Source: an uncultured bacterium | GTDB lineage: Bacteria > Bacteroidota > Bacteroidia > Bacteroidales > CAIWKO01 | Assembly (NCBI GenBank): GCA_903862465.1 | Contig: CAIOYH010000112.1 | Location: 1-41,258, forward strand | Direction: 5' to 3' | DNA length: 41,258 bases | Shown: one piece after another, positions 8,881 to 18,833 of the stretch | How the letters are laid out: each line of letters opens with the position of its first letter | Numbering within the stretch: the first letter of the stretch is position 1 | The notes under the pieces: generated by a model | The model's database searches: none | The model's input: the letters and a program-made list of their open reading frames with translations, nothing else | What the model was told of the DNA's origin: nothing | Translations under genes and position numbers: made by a program

Positions 8881-10362
8881 TTAGTATTTACCAACGGGAC
8901 TACCAACGCGCGTCATGGCGCATCTGAACCCAATATAATCAGTTGCAAGATTTTCATCAAGGAATTTACGGTTGCCAGGACTTATCCAATATTGTCTGTC
9001 TTTCCATGAACCTCCTTTATAAACACGAGCTTTATCGTTGATCATAGAGGTGTTGCCATAATCATACATACCATTTTTTGTTTCAGCATTATCGGGTGGT
9101 GTAGCCCAATCATCGCCTTGTATTAAATAAGACGTATAGTCACCATCTAAATAATTTTTGTTATCTGCTTGACGATAGTTTCTTCTGTCTTTGCTTTCTT
9201 CCACTGTTACATCACGCATTTTGATACGACCTAAGCTGTCTTTATCTTCCAAAACACCATCATTATCGCGCATTTGGGTTTGAAATAGATTGCCTCTGAA
9301 AGGTCTAAAATCTGTAACATCTTCAAATGATAATGGTCTGTAAACATCCATTACCCATTCAGCTACATTACCAGCCATATTATATAAGCCATAATCATTG
9401 GGCCAATAAGAATAAACCGGTGCAGTGATGTCGGCAGCATCATTTAAATTACCTGCAACCCCCATATTGTCTCCACGACCACGTTTGTAATTTGCTACAA
9501 ATTCACCAAGATTATTTGCTCTATCGTTACGAGCAATATGACCATTCCATGGATAAATTCTACGTTCCAATACACGTTCATAAATAGTATTGCCAATCAA
9601 ACCTAATGCAGCAAATTCCCATTCAGCTTCGGTTGGCAGACGATATTTTGGTAATAAGATTCCATCTTCCATGCGCACTTTACGGGTACCGGAACCTGTT
9701 GGATTCATATCATATAGGTCTTTGTTAACCATACCTTCATATTGTCCTGCAAGATAAGCATCTGTATTGTAATTTTCTTCATTTTGTTGATTTGGATCCA
9801 TCTTCAAAACGCCTTCACGAACCAAGATATACTCATTGACACGGTCGGTACGCCAATTGCAATAATCAGCAGCTTGCACCCAACTAACGCCAACAACAGG
9901 ATAATCACGATAGGATGGATGACGTAAATAATAATCCACATAAGGTTCATTATACGCTAATTTATCGCGCCAAACTAATGTGTCAGGCAAACGTTTTTGC
10001 AGAACTTCGGGGTAATCTACACCGAAAACTCTTTTCGTCCAATACAAAAACTCACAATAATCCAAATTGCGAACTTCGGTTTGATCTAAATAAAATGACG
10101 AAACGGTAACTCTTCGTGCAATGTTATCCCAATCATAAAGAACATCTTGCTCTGTTCTGCCCATCATGAATGTTCCACCTTCAATAAGGACTAAACCCGG
10201 ACCTGTTTCTTGTTCTTCGTAAGGAACTAACTCAAAACCGCCATTTTTGGGGTTGTTATATTCCCAACCGGTGGTGGATGACACATCTTTTTTGCATGAT
10301 GTTAGAAACAATGAAGATATTGCTACACCTGCTAAAAAACCGATAAAACTTTTTCTATACAT
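8881..10362 (-). CDS. gldJ: GldJ-like SUMF1/FGE-fold lipoprotein (gliding / type IX secretion)
   Basis: Lipobox (SSLFLTSCKKD), SUMF1 motifs (GGTFMMGRTEQD, FYLDQTEVRNLDY, PVVGVSWVQAADYCNWRT, RLPTEAEWEFAA, GNVAEWVMDVY, RVYKGGSWKDR, GFRCAMTR); located beside murF and a PorP-like gene and near porU. Confidence 0.75.
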   Translation of the reverse strand: MYRKSFIGFLAGVAISSLFLTSCKKDVSSTTGWEYNNPKNGGFELVPYEEQETGPGLVLIEGGTFMMGRTEQDVLYDWDNIARRVTVSSFYLDQTEVRNLDYCEFLYWTKRVFGVDYPEVLQKRLPDTLVWRDKLAYNEPYVDYYLRHPSYRDYPVVGVSWVQAADYCNWRTDRVNEYILVREGVLKMDPNQQNEENYNTDAYLAGQYEGMVNKDLYDMNPTGSGTRKVRMEDGILLPKYRLPTEAEWEFAALGLIGNTIYERVLERRIYPWNGHIARNDRANNLGEFVANYKRGRGDNMGVAGNLNDAADITAPVYSYWPNDYGLYNMAGNVAEWVMDVYRPLSFEDVTDFRPFRGNLFQTQMRDNDGVLEDKDSLGRIKMRDVTVEESKDRRNYRQADNKNYLDGDYTSYLIQGDDWATPPDNAETKNGMYDYGNTSMINDKARVYKGGSWKDRQYWISPGNRKFLDENLATDYIGFRCAMTRVGSPVGKY

Positions 10363-10398
10363 ATTTTTGTTTGTTTTGTGTGTGTTTCTATTATATAA

Positions 10399-11382
10399 CT
10401 AAAATTGGGGGCAATTTATTGCTCTAACATGTTTTCTTGGATCTTTGCAATTAAATTGCAAAGCAAAAGAAACCTCATGAGCACCGCCCGTTGCATTGGT
10501 TAACTTTGAAATCGTGAGATCGTAACTGTATCCAATTTTAAACATACTTGCTTGTATTCCGACCATAAAAACAATTGCATCAGCATTTTTGAAATTTTGT
10601 CTGAACCAAAGCCCCCCTACGAAAGGATACCTATTAAAATATAAGCCGTAATTGATTTCTTGAAAATTTGCTTGCTGCATAAAAAGAATGTTTGGAGATA
10701 AGGTAGGAACATGATCATTGCTTCTGCGGCGTACTTTCTTAACAAGATTGATTACACCACCTGCATGAACAGTAAATCTACGTGGCATTCTACTTTTACT
10801 AATAAACCCTTCATCAGGTTGTGTGAGATGGTGAACAGCAAATCCTACGAAATATTTTTCACCATAACCCAATACACCAGCAGTAAAATCAGCATTTGAT
10901 TTACTTAATCTTCCCGGACGTAATTCATTTGTATTATAAACAAATCCATGACGTTTATCAATCATATCTCCAAAAGTCAATTTATTCCAGTCTAAACTTT
11001 TTTGAAAGAAAGTTCCTTGTATAGCAAGTTTCATCATGAATTTACGATTTACAACCAAACGATACGAATACATTATGGATACATTTGTTGTATTTAATAT
11101 GCCTTGACCTGCACGATCAGTAGTTAAAAGAACACCAATACCACCAGAAATTTTATCAATATGTTGGTCGTATGATGCGTTATAAGTTACATATGTTCCA
11201 GCGATAGAGGGCCATTGATCTCTAAAATTTAAAATTAATCTAGGGCAGAGCGAGGTTCCCGCAAAAGCTGGATTCAGATATAACGGATTAGCATAGAACT
11301 GTGAAAAATGAGGATCTTGCCCATAACTAGCACTTCCGGTTAATAATAAAATGAACAAAACAACTGCGTATAACTTTTTCAT
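10399..11382 (-). CDS. PorP/SprF-family type IX secretion membrane protein
   Basis: QDPHFSQFYANPLYLNPAFAGTSLCPRLILNFRDQWPSI...YNASYDQHI, typical PorP/SprF N-terminus. Confidence 0.9.
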   Translation of the reverse strand: MKKLYAVVLFILLLTGSASYGQDPHFSQFYANPLYLNPAFAGTSLCPRLILNFRDQWPSIAGTYVTYNASYDQHIDKISGGIGVLLTTDRAGQGILNTTNVSIMYSYRLVVNRKFMMKLAIQGTFFQKSLDWNKLTFGDMIDKRHGFVYNTNELRPGRLSKSNADFTAGVLGYGEKYFVGFAVHHLTQPDEGFISKSRMPRRFTVHAGGVINLVKKVRRRSNDHVPTLSPNILFMQQANFQEINYGLYFNRYPFVGGLWFRQNFKNADAIVFMVGIQASMFKIGYSYDLTISKLTNATGGAHEVSFALQFNCKDPRKHVRAINCPQF

Positions 11383-11620
11383 ATTAAATATTTTTTTGGT
11401 TCATACATATAAACGAATTTAAAGGCATGCATATTAGTAAAAGTGCAAAATATTTTTTAATAGCCCTATTTACAATATTGTCAATAATGCTTCGTTTTAC
11501 TGTAAAAATTTCAACAAGCAAAAATAATCTTTTTTTTTATATCCTAGCGAGTTTTTTTTTATTTTTTTTATTTATACATGAAAAAGACCTCAAAAGTTTC
11601 ATTAAATCAGTTTTTTTTTC

Positions 11621-11652
11621 TTTGTGCATGATAACTTAAATTGATAAATTTG
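11621..11652 (+). promoter_or_regulatory. Bacteroidota-type promoter of porU
   Basis: TTTG (11621-11624) - 20 nt - TAAATTTG (11645-11652), matching the TTTG/TAnnTTTG consensus, 21 nt before the ATG at 11674. Confidence 0.65.
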
Positions 11653-11673
11653 TTCCTTAATTAAAATATTTTT

Positions 11674-14600
11674 TTGATGAGATGGATTAAAAAAATTGCA
11701 GTATTGTCTTCTTTTCTTGTTTGCGCTACTTCAGCAAGTGCGCAAATGAAACAATTTAAAGGTGAAAACACCCTATTCCTTCGTTGGGGAACTATCAGAA
11801 CGATGTCCATTAGTGAGCTAAAGAAGAAACAGCTTTTAGTTTTTGAAGGGGCTGTTTATAATGATAGTACAGACCTTCCTTATTATAATTCAGTTGTAGA
11901 TGTAATAAAGTCTTTGTCTGTTCCCCAAGTGGAAATTACCAATACTATTTATGAAGAACTACCTGCCGCCGATTTTGAATTATTAAAAAAACACGAATCT
12001 ATAGTTTCTGATAATATTAAAATTAAGACCAAGGTAGCTTACGAAAAGAAACGCCCCTATTTAATTATTAGCTTCTTGCCATTCCGAAAAAACAATATGA
12101 ATGGAAAGATAGAACGACTAGTTTCTTTTGAACTTCACTACAATTATACTAAAGCAACTACTCTTCCCACCTATAACAAAGCTCATACCTATGCTGCAAA
12201 TTCAGTATTAAAAACAGGTGATTGGTATAAAATAAATGTTGTAGAATCCGGCATACATATTATTACTTACAATGATTTGGTTACTTTAGGAATGAATCCA
12301 TCTCAAATTGATCCAAGAAATATACGTGTGTATGGTAATGGTGGAAAAATGTTGCCCGAAAACAATGCGACTTTCAGGTATGACGATTTGAAAGAGAATA
12401 GTGTCTATGTTAGAGGTGAAGCGGATGGCAGGTTTGATTTGGATGATTATATTTTGTTTTATGCACAAGGAATAGACTATTGGGTGGCTGATAATGTCCA
12501 TAATGTCTTTAATCATAAAAAAAATAAATATTCGGAGGCATCTACCTATTTTATTACTACTAGTTTAGGCTTAGGAAGTAGGATTCAAAATGAGCCATCC
12601 CTTACTACAGCTCCTGATTACACCGTGACGGAGTTTAATGATTATGCTTTCCATGAAAAGGATTCCTTAAACTTAATAAAATCAGGTCGTGAGTTCTATG
12701 GTGAAGTGTTTGACGTGAACACATCTTATACCTTCGGATTTAATTTCCCTAATGTGGTTCCCGATTCTTTGATACATTTAAATTCAAATGTACTGGGGCG
12801 TTCGGTGGGTTATGGTTCGTATTTTAAAATATATGTAAATGGTGGCTTAGTCAATAATATTTTTATTACGGCTGCAAGCACTGATTATACCACTACGTAT
12901 GCCAATTCATCTTTTAATAATGTTACTGTTCCAGCAAACAATTCCATTAATGTTCGTGTTGATTATAATAAAGGTGTAAATGCATCAGCCGTTGGTTGGC
13001 TCGATTACCTCGAATTGAATGCCAACAGATACCTAACATTTACTTCGGGGCGAATGCCGTTTCGTAATATAAATTCAACAGGTATGGGTGTTTCTGAATT
13101 TATTTTGGGCAATGCATCTTCAAATGTATTAATTTGGGATGTTAGTGATTTCACCAATCCTAAGCAAGTAAATGCTTTGTTGAACGGGTCCAATTTATCT
13201 TTTCGCATATTGACCGACACACTGAAAGAATTTGTTGCCTTCGACGGAAGTTCCTATTATTCGGTTATACCCAACGGCAGAATAGCGAATCAAAATTTGC
13301 ATGGTTTGGCTCAGGCTGATATGATCATTGTTTCGTATCCTGATTTTGTTGGTGAAGCTTCTCGTATTGCCGACTTGCATCGTACCATGGATAACATGTC
13401 GGTGGTGATTGCTACACCTCAAGAAATTTACAATGAATTTTCTTCGGGCAATCAAGATATCACGGCTATCAAAGATTTTGTAAAAATGTTTTACGACAGA
13501 GCAGGTGGAAATACGGCTTTGATGCCAAAATATGTTTTACTGTTTGGCGATGCTTCCTACGATTGTTTGAATCGCATAGCTGATAATACCAATTACGCAC
13601 CTATTTATGAAACTGATAATTCGCTCGACCCAACCTCTTCTTTTTCTACGGATGATTATATTGGCTTCTTGGATGACGGTGATATTGGACCTTATGGAAA
13701 TATGCTGGATGTTGGCATTGGTCGTATTCCAGCAAAGACATTGGAAGATGCTCAAGCTATAACCACCAAAATAATCAATTATGCTGCTAATCACGATTTA
13801 GCTTCTAACACTGTTAGCTGTTCGAACTATTCGAGTTCGATTTCAAATTTCGGCGATTGGCGCAATGTGTTATGTTTCATGGCTGACGACAACGATGGGA
13901 ATGAACAATTCTTGCAGGAGTCAAATGATATTGCTACCTATGTTGACACCACCTATAATAACTACAACATTGATAAAATTTATCTCGATGCTTTTCCTCA
14001 AATATCCACTCCCGGTGGTCAGCGCTCTCAAGAATGCACGGATGCTATCAATAAACGTGTTGAAAAAGGTGCTTTGATAATGAATTATATTGGGCATGGT
14101 GGCGAAACAGGTTTGGCTCACGAACAAATCCTCACTGTTTCGGACATAAAGAATTGGACGAACCAATACGACACTCCTTTGTTTGTTACCGCTACTTGCG
14201 AATTTAGCCGTTGCGATGATCCCGAGCGTGTTTCTGCCGGTGAATATGTTTTGACCAATCCAAATGGAGGGTCTATTGGGCTGTTTACCACCTCCCGCTT
14301 AGCATGGTCGGGTTCTAATTTTATTTTGAATAGTACTTTCTACAAAAATGTTTTTGTCAAGACTTCGGGTGCATTTCCTCGCTTGGGCGATGTTATCCGC
14401 AATTCGAAGAACTATATGGCATGCCAGAGCAGCATCAGCAACTTTCTGTTGTTGGGAGATCCTGCATTGCGCCTAGCTTATCCACAGTTTAATGTCATTA
14501 CTACTACCATTAATAATCACCCCGTTCCAAGTGCTGACACGCTGAAAGCCATGTCGAAAGTGACGGTCACTGGTTTTATTGCCGACGATGCCAATGTGAA

Positions 14601-15558
14601 ACAAACGGGATTCAGTGGTATCATCACCCCTATTGTTTTTGATAAACCTGTGGAGATTTCGACCTTGGGCAGCGACGGAGCTCCTCAGAAGTTCTTTTTA
14701 CAGAAAAATGTTATCTTTAAAGGTAGAGTAAGTGTTACGAATGGCGATTTTTCTTTCAGTTTTGTGGTGCCTAAAGATATTGCCACCAAATTTGGCAAAG
14801 GACGCATCAGCTATTATGCTCAAAACGGTAGCACCGACGCTAACGGATATTACGAAAACTTCATCATAGGCGGAAGCAATAACAATACGATTACCGACAA
14901 CTTGGGTCCCGATATGCGTATATACATGAACGACACTCGTTTTGTTTCGGGTGGCATCACCAACGAAAACCCAATACTACTTGCTTATTTGGCTGATTCT
15001 GCCGGACTCAATACGGTGGGCAATGGCATTGGACACGACATCTCTGCCGTTTTGGACGATAACACAGAAAAAACTTTTGTGCTGAACGATTATTACGAAT
15101 CCGAACTCAACACCTATCAACACGGCATCGTCCGATATCCTTTTACCAAATTGGATGTCGGCACACATAAACTTAAACTCAAAGCATGGGATGTGTTCAA
15201 CAATTCGTCGGAAGGCGAAATTGAGTTCGTGGTGGCTGAAACTGCTCAGTTGGCTTTGAGTCATGTGTTGAATTATCCTAACCCTTTCACCACTTATACG
15301 GAATTTTGGTTCGAACACAATCAGCCTTGTTGCGGTTTGGATGTGATGGTGCAAATATTCACCATATCGGGAAAACTCATCAAAACCATACAAACTACGG
15401 TTGAGACCAATGGTTTCAGAGCCGACCCCATTCCTTGGGATGGCAAAGACGATTATGGCGACAACATCGGCAAAGGGGTTTATATTTATATGTTGAAAGT
15501 TAAAAACTCTTCGGGGCAATTTGCTAGCAAGATTGAGAAACTAGTGATATTGAAATAA
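11674..15558 (+). CDS. porU: Type IX secretion system sortase PorU (C25 peptidase-like)
   Basis: 1294 aa; C25 active-site-like segments 'LIMNYIGHGGETGLAHEQIL' (His) and 'PLFVTATCEFSRCDDPERVSAGEYVL' (Cys); C-terminal FlgD-like/T9SS-type domain. Confidence 0.92.
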   Translation: MMRWIKKIAVLSSFLVCATSASAQMKQFKGENTLFLRWGTIRTMSISELKKKQLLVFEGAVYNDSTDLPYYNSVVDVIKSLSVPQVEITNTIYEELPAADFELLKKHESIVSDNIKIKTKVAYEKKRPYLIISFLPFRKNNMNGKIERLVSFELHYNYTKATTLPTYNKAHTYAANSVLKTGDWYKINVVESGIHIITYNDLVTLGMNPSQIDPRNIRVYGNGGKMLPENNATFRYDDLKENSVYVRGEADGRFDLDDYILFYAQGIDYWVADNVHNVFNHKKNKYSEASTYFITTSLGLGSRIQNEPSLTTAPDYTVTEFNDYAFHEKDSLNLIKSGREFYGEVFDVNTSYTFGFNFPNVVPDSLIHLNSNVLGRSVGYGSYFKIYVNGGLVNNIFITAASTDYTTTYANSSFNNVTVPANNSINVRVDYNKGVNASAVGWLDYLELNANRYLTFTSGRMPFRNINSTGMGVSEFILGNASSNVLIWDVSDFTNPKQVNALLNGSNLSFRILTDTLKEFVAFDGSSYYSVIPNGRIANQNLHGLAQADMIIVSYPDFVGEASRIADLHRTMDNMSVVIATPQEIYNEFSSGNQDITAIKDFVKMFYDRAGGNTALMPKYVLLFGDASYDCLNRIADNTNYAPIYETDNSLDPTSSFSTDDYIGFLDDGDIGPYGNMLDVGIGRIPAKTLEDAQAITTKIINYAANHDLASNTVSCSNYSSSISNFGDWRNVLCFMADDNDGNEQFLQESNDIATYVDTTYNNYNIDKIYLDAFPQISTPGGQRSQECTDAINKRVEKGALIMNYIGHGGETGLAHEQILTVSDIKNWTNQYDTPLFVTATCEFSRCDDPERVSAGEYVLTNPNGGSIGLFTTSRLAWSGSNFILNSTFYKNVFVKTSGAFPRLGDVIRNSKNYMACQSSISNFLLLGDPALRLAYPQFNVITTTINNHPVPSADTLKAMSKVTVTGFIADDANVKQTGFSGIITPIVFDKPVEISTLGSDGAPQKFFLQKNVIFKGRVSVTNGDFSFSFVVPKDIATKFGKGRISYYAQNGSTDANGYYENFIIGGSNNNTITDNLGPDMRIYMNDTRFVSGGITNENPILLAYLADSAGLNTVGNGIGHDISAVLDDNTEKTFVLNDYYESELNTYQHGIVRYPFTKLDVGTHKLKLKAWDVFNNSSEGEIEFVVAETAQLALSHVLNYPNPFTTYTEFWFEHNQPCCGLDVMVQIFTISGKLIKTIQTTVETNGFRADPIPWDGKDDYGDNIGKGVYIYMLKVKNSSGQFASKIEKLVILK

Positions 15559-15564
15559 AAGAAA

Positions 15565-15591
15565 AAGGCTTGAACTCTCTGCCCAAGCCTT
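15565..15591. terminator. Hairpin AAGGCTTG...CAAGCCTT
   Basis: 8-bp stem (15565-15572/15584-15591) between convergent porU and the DUF2283 gene; A-rich 5' flank gives a T-tract on the - strand. Confidence 0.5.
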
Positions 15592-15610
15592 CCCCACAAA
15601 TCAACTCAAT

Positions 15611-15898
15611 TTACTTTTTACTATTCTTCTTATAAACTTCTTGAGGTTCGCTTGCCATATTGTGCAAATTCATTTGGTTTTCTTCGCCTGTTGCTTCATT
15701 TATAAATAATAGATGGGGCGATTGTTTATTTTGCAACTGTTGGTTGGCATTCAGAAGTTCAATCCCATAAACGGTTCCATCGGCACTAATGTCAATGATA
15801 AGTTCTTCACTAACTTTGATAGAATCAACTTTGGCATGGATTTTTTCGCGCAATTGTATGTAGGCGATATTATAGCGAGGGTCGTAGGTTATTTTCAT
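15611..15898 (-). CDS. DUF2283 domain-containing protein
   Basis: MKITYDPRYNIAYIQLREKIHAKVDSIKVSEELIIDISADGTVYGIELLNANQQL, classic DUF2283 text. Confidence 0.85.
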   Translation of the reverse strand: MKITYDPRYNIAYIQLREKIHAKVDSIKVSEELIIDISADGTVYGIELLNANQQLQNKQSPHLLFINEATGEENQMNLHNMASEPQEVYKKNSKK

Positions 15899-15908
15899 AC
15901 GTGTATTC

Positions 15909-16160
15909 TTAAAAATATTTTACTAAAACGGTTAATACGATATATTCATTGTTTTCAATAACACAATAAGCTTCCAATTGCTTTGTTGTATAATGTTTTT
16001 GATTCCAAGCAGCGTCGAACAAGAAGTTTTTTCTAAATCCAATTCTATCATATTTTGCTGGAAATTGTTCTCCGCTTTCAATAGTATCTATTATTTCACT
16101 TGCTATGGCGCCCCTCTCGATTGCTCTTTGGGCGGCATGTGGGTGTATTTTTATGTTCAT
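15909..16160 (-). CDS. DUF4258 domain-containing protein
   Basis: MNIKIHPHAAQRAIERGAIASEIIDTIESGE...YDRIGFRKNFLFDA...AYCVIENNEYIVLTVLVKYF; internal ATG at 16160 preferred over 16199. 10 bp before the DUF2283 start. Confidence 0.8.
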   Translation of the reverse strand: MNIKIHPHAAQRAIERGAIASEIIDTIESGEQFPAKYDRIGFRKNFLFDAAWNQKHYTTKQLEAYCVIENNEYIVLTVLVKYF

Positions 16161-16252
16161 AGTGATAAAATAATATTTGATATTGATTTGAAGGTACAAA
16201 GGTACGAAAACAAATTATATATAAGACAAAAACTTCTTCTTTTCAAAAGAAA

Positions 16253-16279
16253 AAGGCTCGAACTCCACGCTCAAGCCTT
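16253..16279. terminator. Hairpin AAGGCTCG...CAAGCCTT
   Basis: Related to the 15565 and 18181 hairpins; downstream of the T9SS-CTD protein on the - strand. Confidence 0.45.
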
Positions 16280-16311
16280 CCCCACTAATCAACTTAATTA
16301 ACCCAATTAAC

Positions 16312-18067
16312 TCATTCCACAACAACCTTCCTAATCCCAACTCCATTCTTGCTTCTTACTTTTATAAAATACATTCCTTTTGCTTGTCGCGATAAATCAA
16401 TGGTTGCAGCGGTTTGATTTTCTATTGCCGATTCGTAAACAATTTGACCGAAGGCATTCAAGATTTCTAATTTTTGATTTCTGTCTAAATTACCTAAAGC
16501 GACAGTAAAAATGCCTGAAGAGGGGTTGGGGTAAATGGAAACTTCGTTTTCATTTTTAATCTCTTTGATACTTGTTGTAGATTTTATGGTATTGAGCGTA
16601 GTGTTTGTAACAACAGCGGGATTGTAATCAAAATAAATGTAAGCTGTGTTTTTGATTTTTGTTTCGGGAATCAAATTGGGCTTTTGACGAACAGAATAGG
16701 TGACGTAACCATTGCTCGCATCCTGATTGGTGCCGCTATCCGGCAAATTAATATTAGGGAAATCAAATTCTACAATGTCGTTTCTTAAAAATTTGATTTT
16801 ACAATAATGGCTTGATTTTATTTTTCCAAATGTTCCCATGTCAAGGTTGCTGTCGAGCGTATCAATAATATAAACATTTCCGGCAGCGGCATTCCCTGTA
16901 TTTTGAAAATGAACAGTATAAAACATGTTCTGATTATTATCTATATATCCATTAGCACCTTCGCCTTGCGGAGTTACTTGTTTATCATTTGGATCCCATG
17001 AATTTAAAATTGTGTAACAGGCGTTTTGCGTGTTATTATTGGTGTTAATATCACCAACTAAAGGAGTTTCTATCAATGTGAAACATACTTGATTGCCAAG
17101 CTGTGCAAGAGGGCTGACAGTAAAAATATACATCAATATAAAAATTAGAAGCGCCTGAATAAAAACTAGTCAGATTGACAAAATCCCAAATAATTGTGTC
17201 TCCGGAAATAGTGTATGGATTATATGATGATGTGGGTGTAAGCAAGGTATTGTCATAAACGAGCTTTACCTTCCCATTGTTTACAGCTAAACAATCAAAA
17301 TTTATTACCTCGCCTCGAATTTCTGCAGTAGTAGAGCCGAGTTTAAAATGGTAGCCCCAAAAACCAGCAGTAAGATCAAAATTGTTTCCGCAATGAAAAC
17401 CAAAATTATAACCTGAGCTGGGAACCGAGTTTACATGCTGTACGGTGGGGCAATATATTCCATTAACATTGTTGGTTGTGGTTAAATCGTAAGCAAAGCC
17501 AATCGGAACATAATACGAAAAATCAGTACCATTCCAACCAATTTGCCTAGTTATATTTTGGTTATTATACCAAAGATTTATTCTTCCATCCCAATAGGCT
17601 GTTTCGCTTCCATCAAACAGGCAATTATTATTGGTGTCGCGATAATAGGTGCCTGTGATATAGTCGCAGGTATCTCCGATCAAAGAATATTGGACAACAG
17701 AATCTTTTTTCCCGTCAGGCGCGATAACCAAAACCTTAAGATCAACAGCTCCGGTGTTTGCATAATGGTGTTGAATACCATAAAAATTAAAATAAAAAAG
17801 AGAATCGTTGACCAAATTTGTTTTAAAGTTAGTATCAGCTCCGTCACCAAATTGAAGACTTATTATAATAGTGTCGGAGATTGGATTATAACCATGCGCT
17901 ATGCCATCAACACCGTTATAAAAAGTTTCGGTTTTGTTGCAACAGTAAACATTATAGCCTAGAATTGAGTCGTACATGAGACTATTATTTCTGATTTTGA
18001 TGGAGGTTTGGGCATTAGCCGCCGTGATTGTAAATGCTAATAATAAAACGAATAAAATCTTTTTCAT
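16312..18067 (-). pseudogene. T9SS-sorted extracellular protein split by a +1 frameshift (or sequencing error)
   Basis: Two overlapping ORFs (17051-18067 N-terminal with signal peptide; 16312-17136 C-terminal with repeat-like domain 'SWDPNDKQVTPQGEGANGYIDNNQNMFYTVHFQNTGN' and T9SS CTD). Continuity ...SNFYIDVYF|TVSPLAQLGNQVCFTLIETPLVGDINTNNNTQ... is restored by removing one A from the A5 run at 17122-17126. Confidence 0.75.
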
Positions 18068-18180
18068 AGCTATTAATTTTTAATGTATTACTATAGAACA
18101 ATAATTTGATAAAATGGTTGCCTTAGATTGGAAATAAATAATTTATATTTTAAAACTGATCACATTAAATTATGGTTTTA

Positions 18181-18217
18181 AGAAAAAGGCTTGAATATTA
18201 TGCTCAAGCCTTTTTCT
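18181..18217. terminator. Hairpin AGAAAAAGGCTTGA...TCAAGCCTTTTTCT
   Basis: 14-bp perfect stem (18181-18194/18204-18217); can act on both strands. Confidence 0.55.
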
Positions 18218-18509
18218 AATTTAATTTTTAAAATTATGAACCACTTATCTGTTTCTTGGTTTTGTAAAATGAACGATTATTATGTATATATGTACACCTA
18301 AAACATCAAAAAAATCTAACAATATCTTCATTATTGTCCATTTGTGTTTACCTTTTTTTATTTTTAGACTCTATTTATTTTCTACAAAGATATAAAGATT
18401 TCTATTAAGATGACATTTATAAATAAAAAGCTTACAAATCATCGTTGGGTGATTTAATTTTACTTACCTCCCTGAGTAAACCGTTAAGTAGTTAAAAACT
18501 ACCAATTAC

Positions 18510-18538
18510 AATGTTCGAAGTTTGCAACTTCGAACATT
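18510..18538. repeat. Perfect palindrome AATGTTCGAAGT-TTGCA-ACTTCGAACATT
   Basis: 12-bp stem, 5-nt loop; degenerate relative at 18725-18795. Confidence 0.7.
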
Positions 18539-18614
18539 AGAGTTCAACGTTTCAGATAGTTATAATCCTAATAGAGAAACGATTGAATATGTTCATGCCA
18601 CAGATTCTATATAA

Positions 18615-18676
18615 TTTATAACCGCTTAAAAGTAATTTATAACCGCTTATAAATAGATTATAACCGCTTATAAATT
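18615..18676. repeat. Three-unit 21-bp repeat (TTATAACCGCTTA core)
   Basis: ACCGCTTA occurs at 18621, 18642 and 18663, exactly 21 bp apart; every unit contains stop codons, so it is non-coding. Confidence 0.75.
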
Positions 18677-18833
18677 GTCTTTAGCGACCGACCCTGTTAT
18701 TTCAAAAAGTCGTATAACAACTAGTAAAAACCAATGATAGTACTGATAGTTGCAAACTACCATTCACAAAGTTCGAAGTTGCAGACTTTAAACAATATGA
18801 ACCATAACAGATACGGAATCTGCATTATACAAA

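Noticed and set aside
9742-10109. Small + strand ORFs inside the gldJ-like gene
   Set aside because: Antisense shadow ORFs with no supporting features.
11427-11639. 70-aa + ORF between the PorP-like gene and porU
   Set aside because: T-rich low-complexity intergenic DNA that includes the porU promoter; no homology signature, so not called, though a small membrane protein cannot be fully excluded.
14977-15519. 180-aa - strand ORF inside porU
   Set aside because: Antisense to the conserved porU coding sequence; no recognisable motifs.
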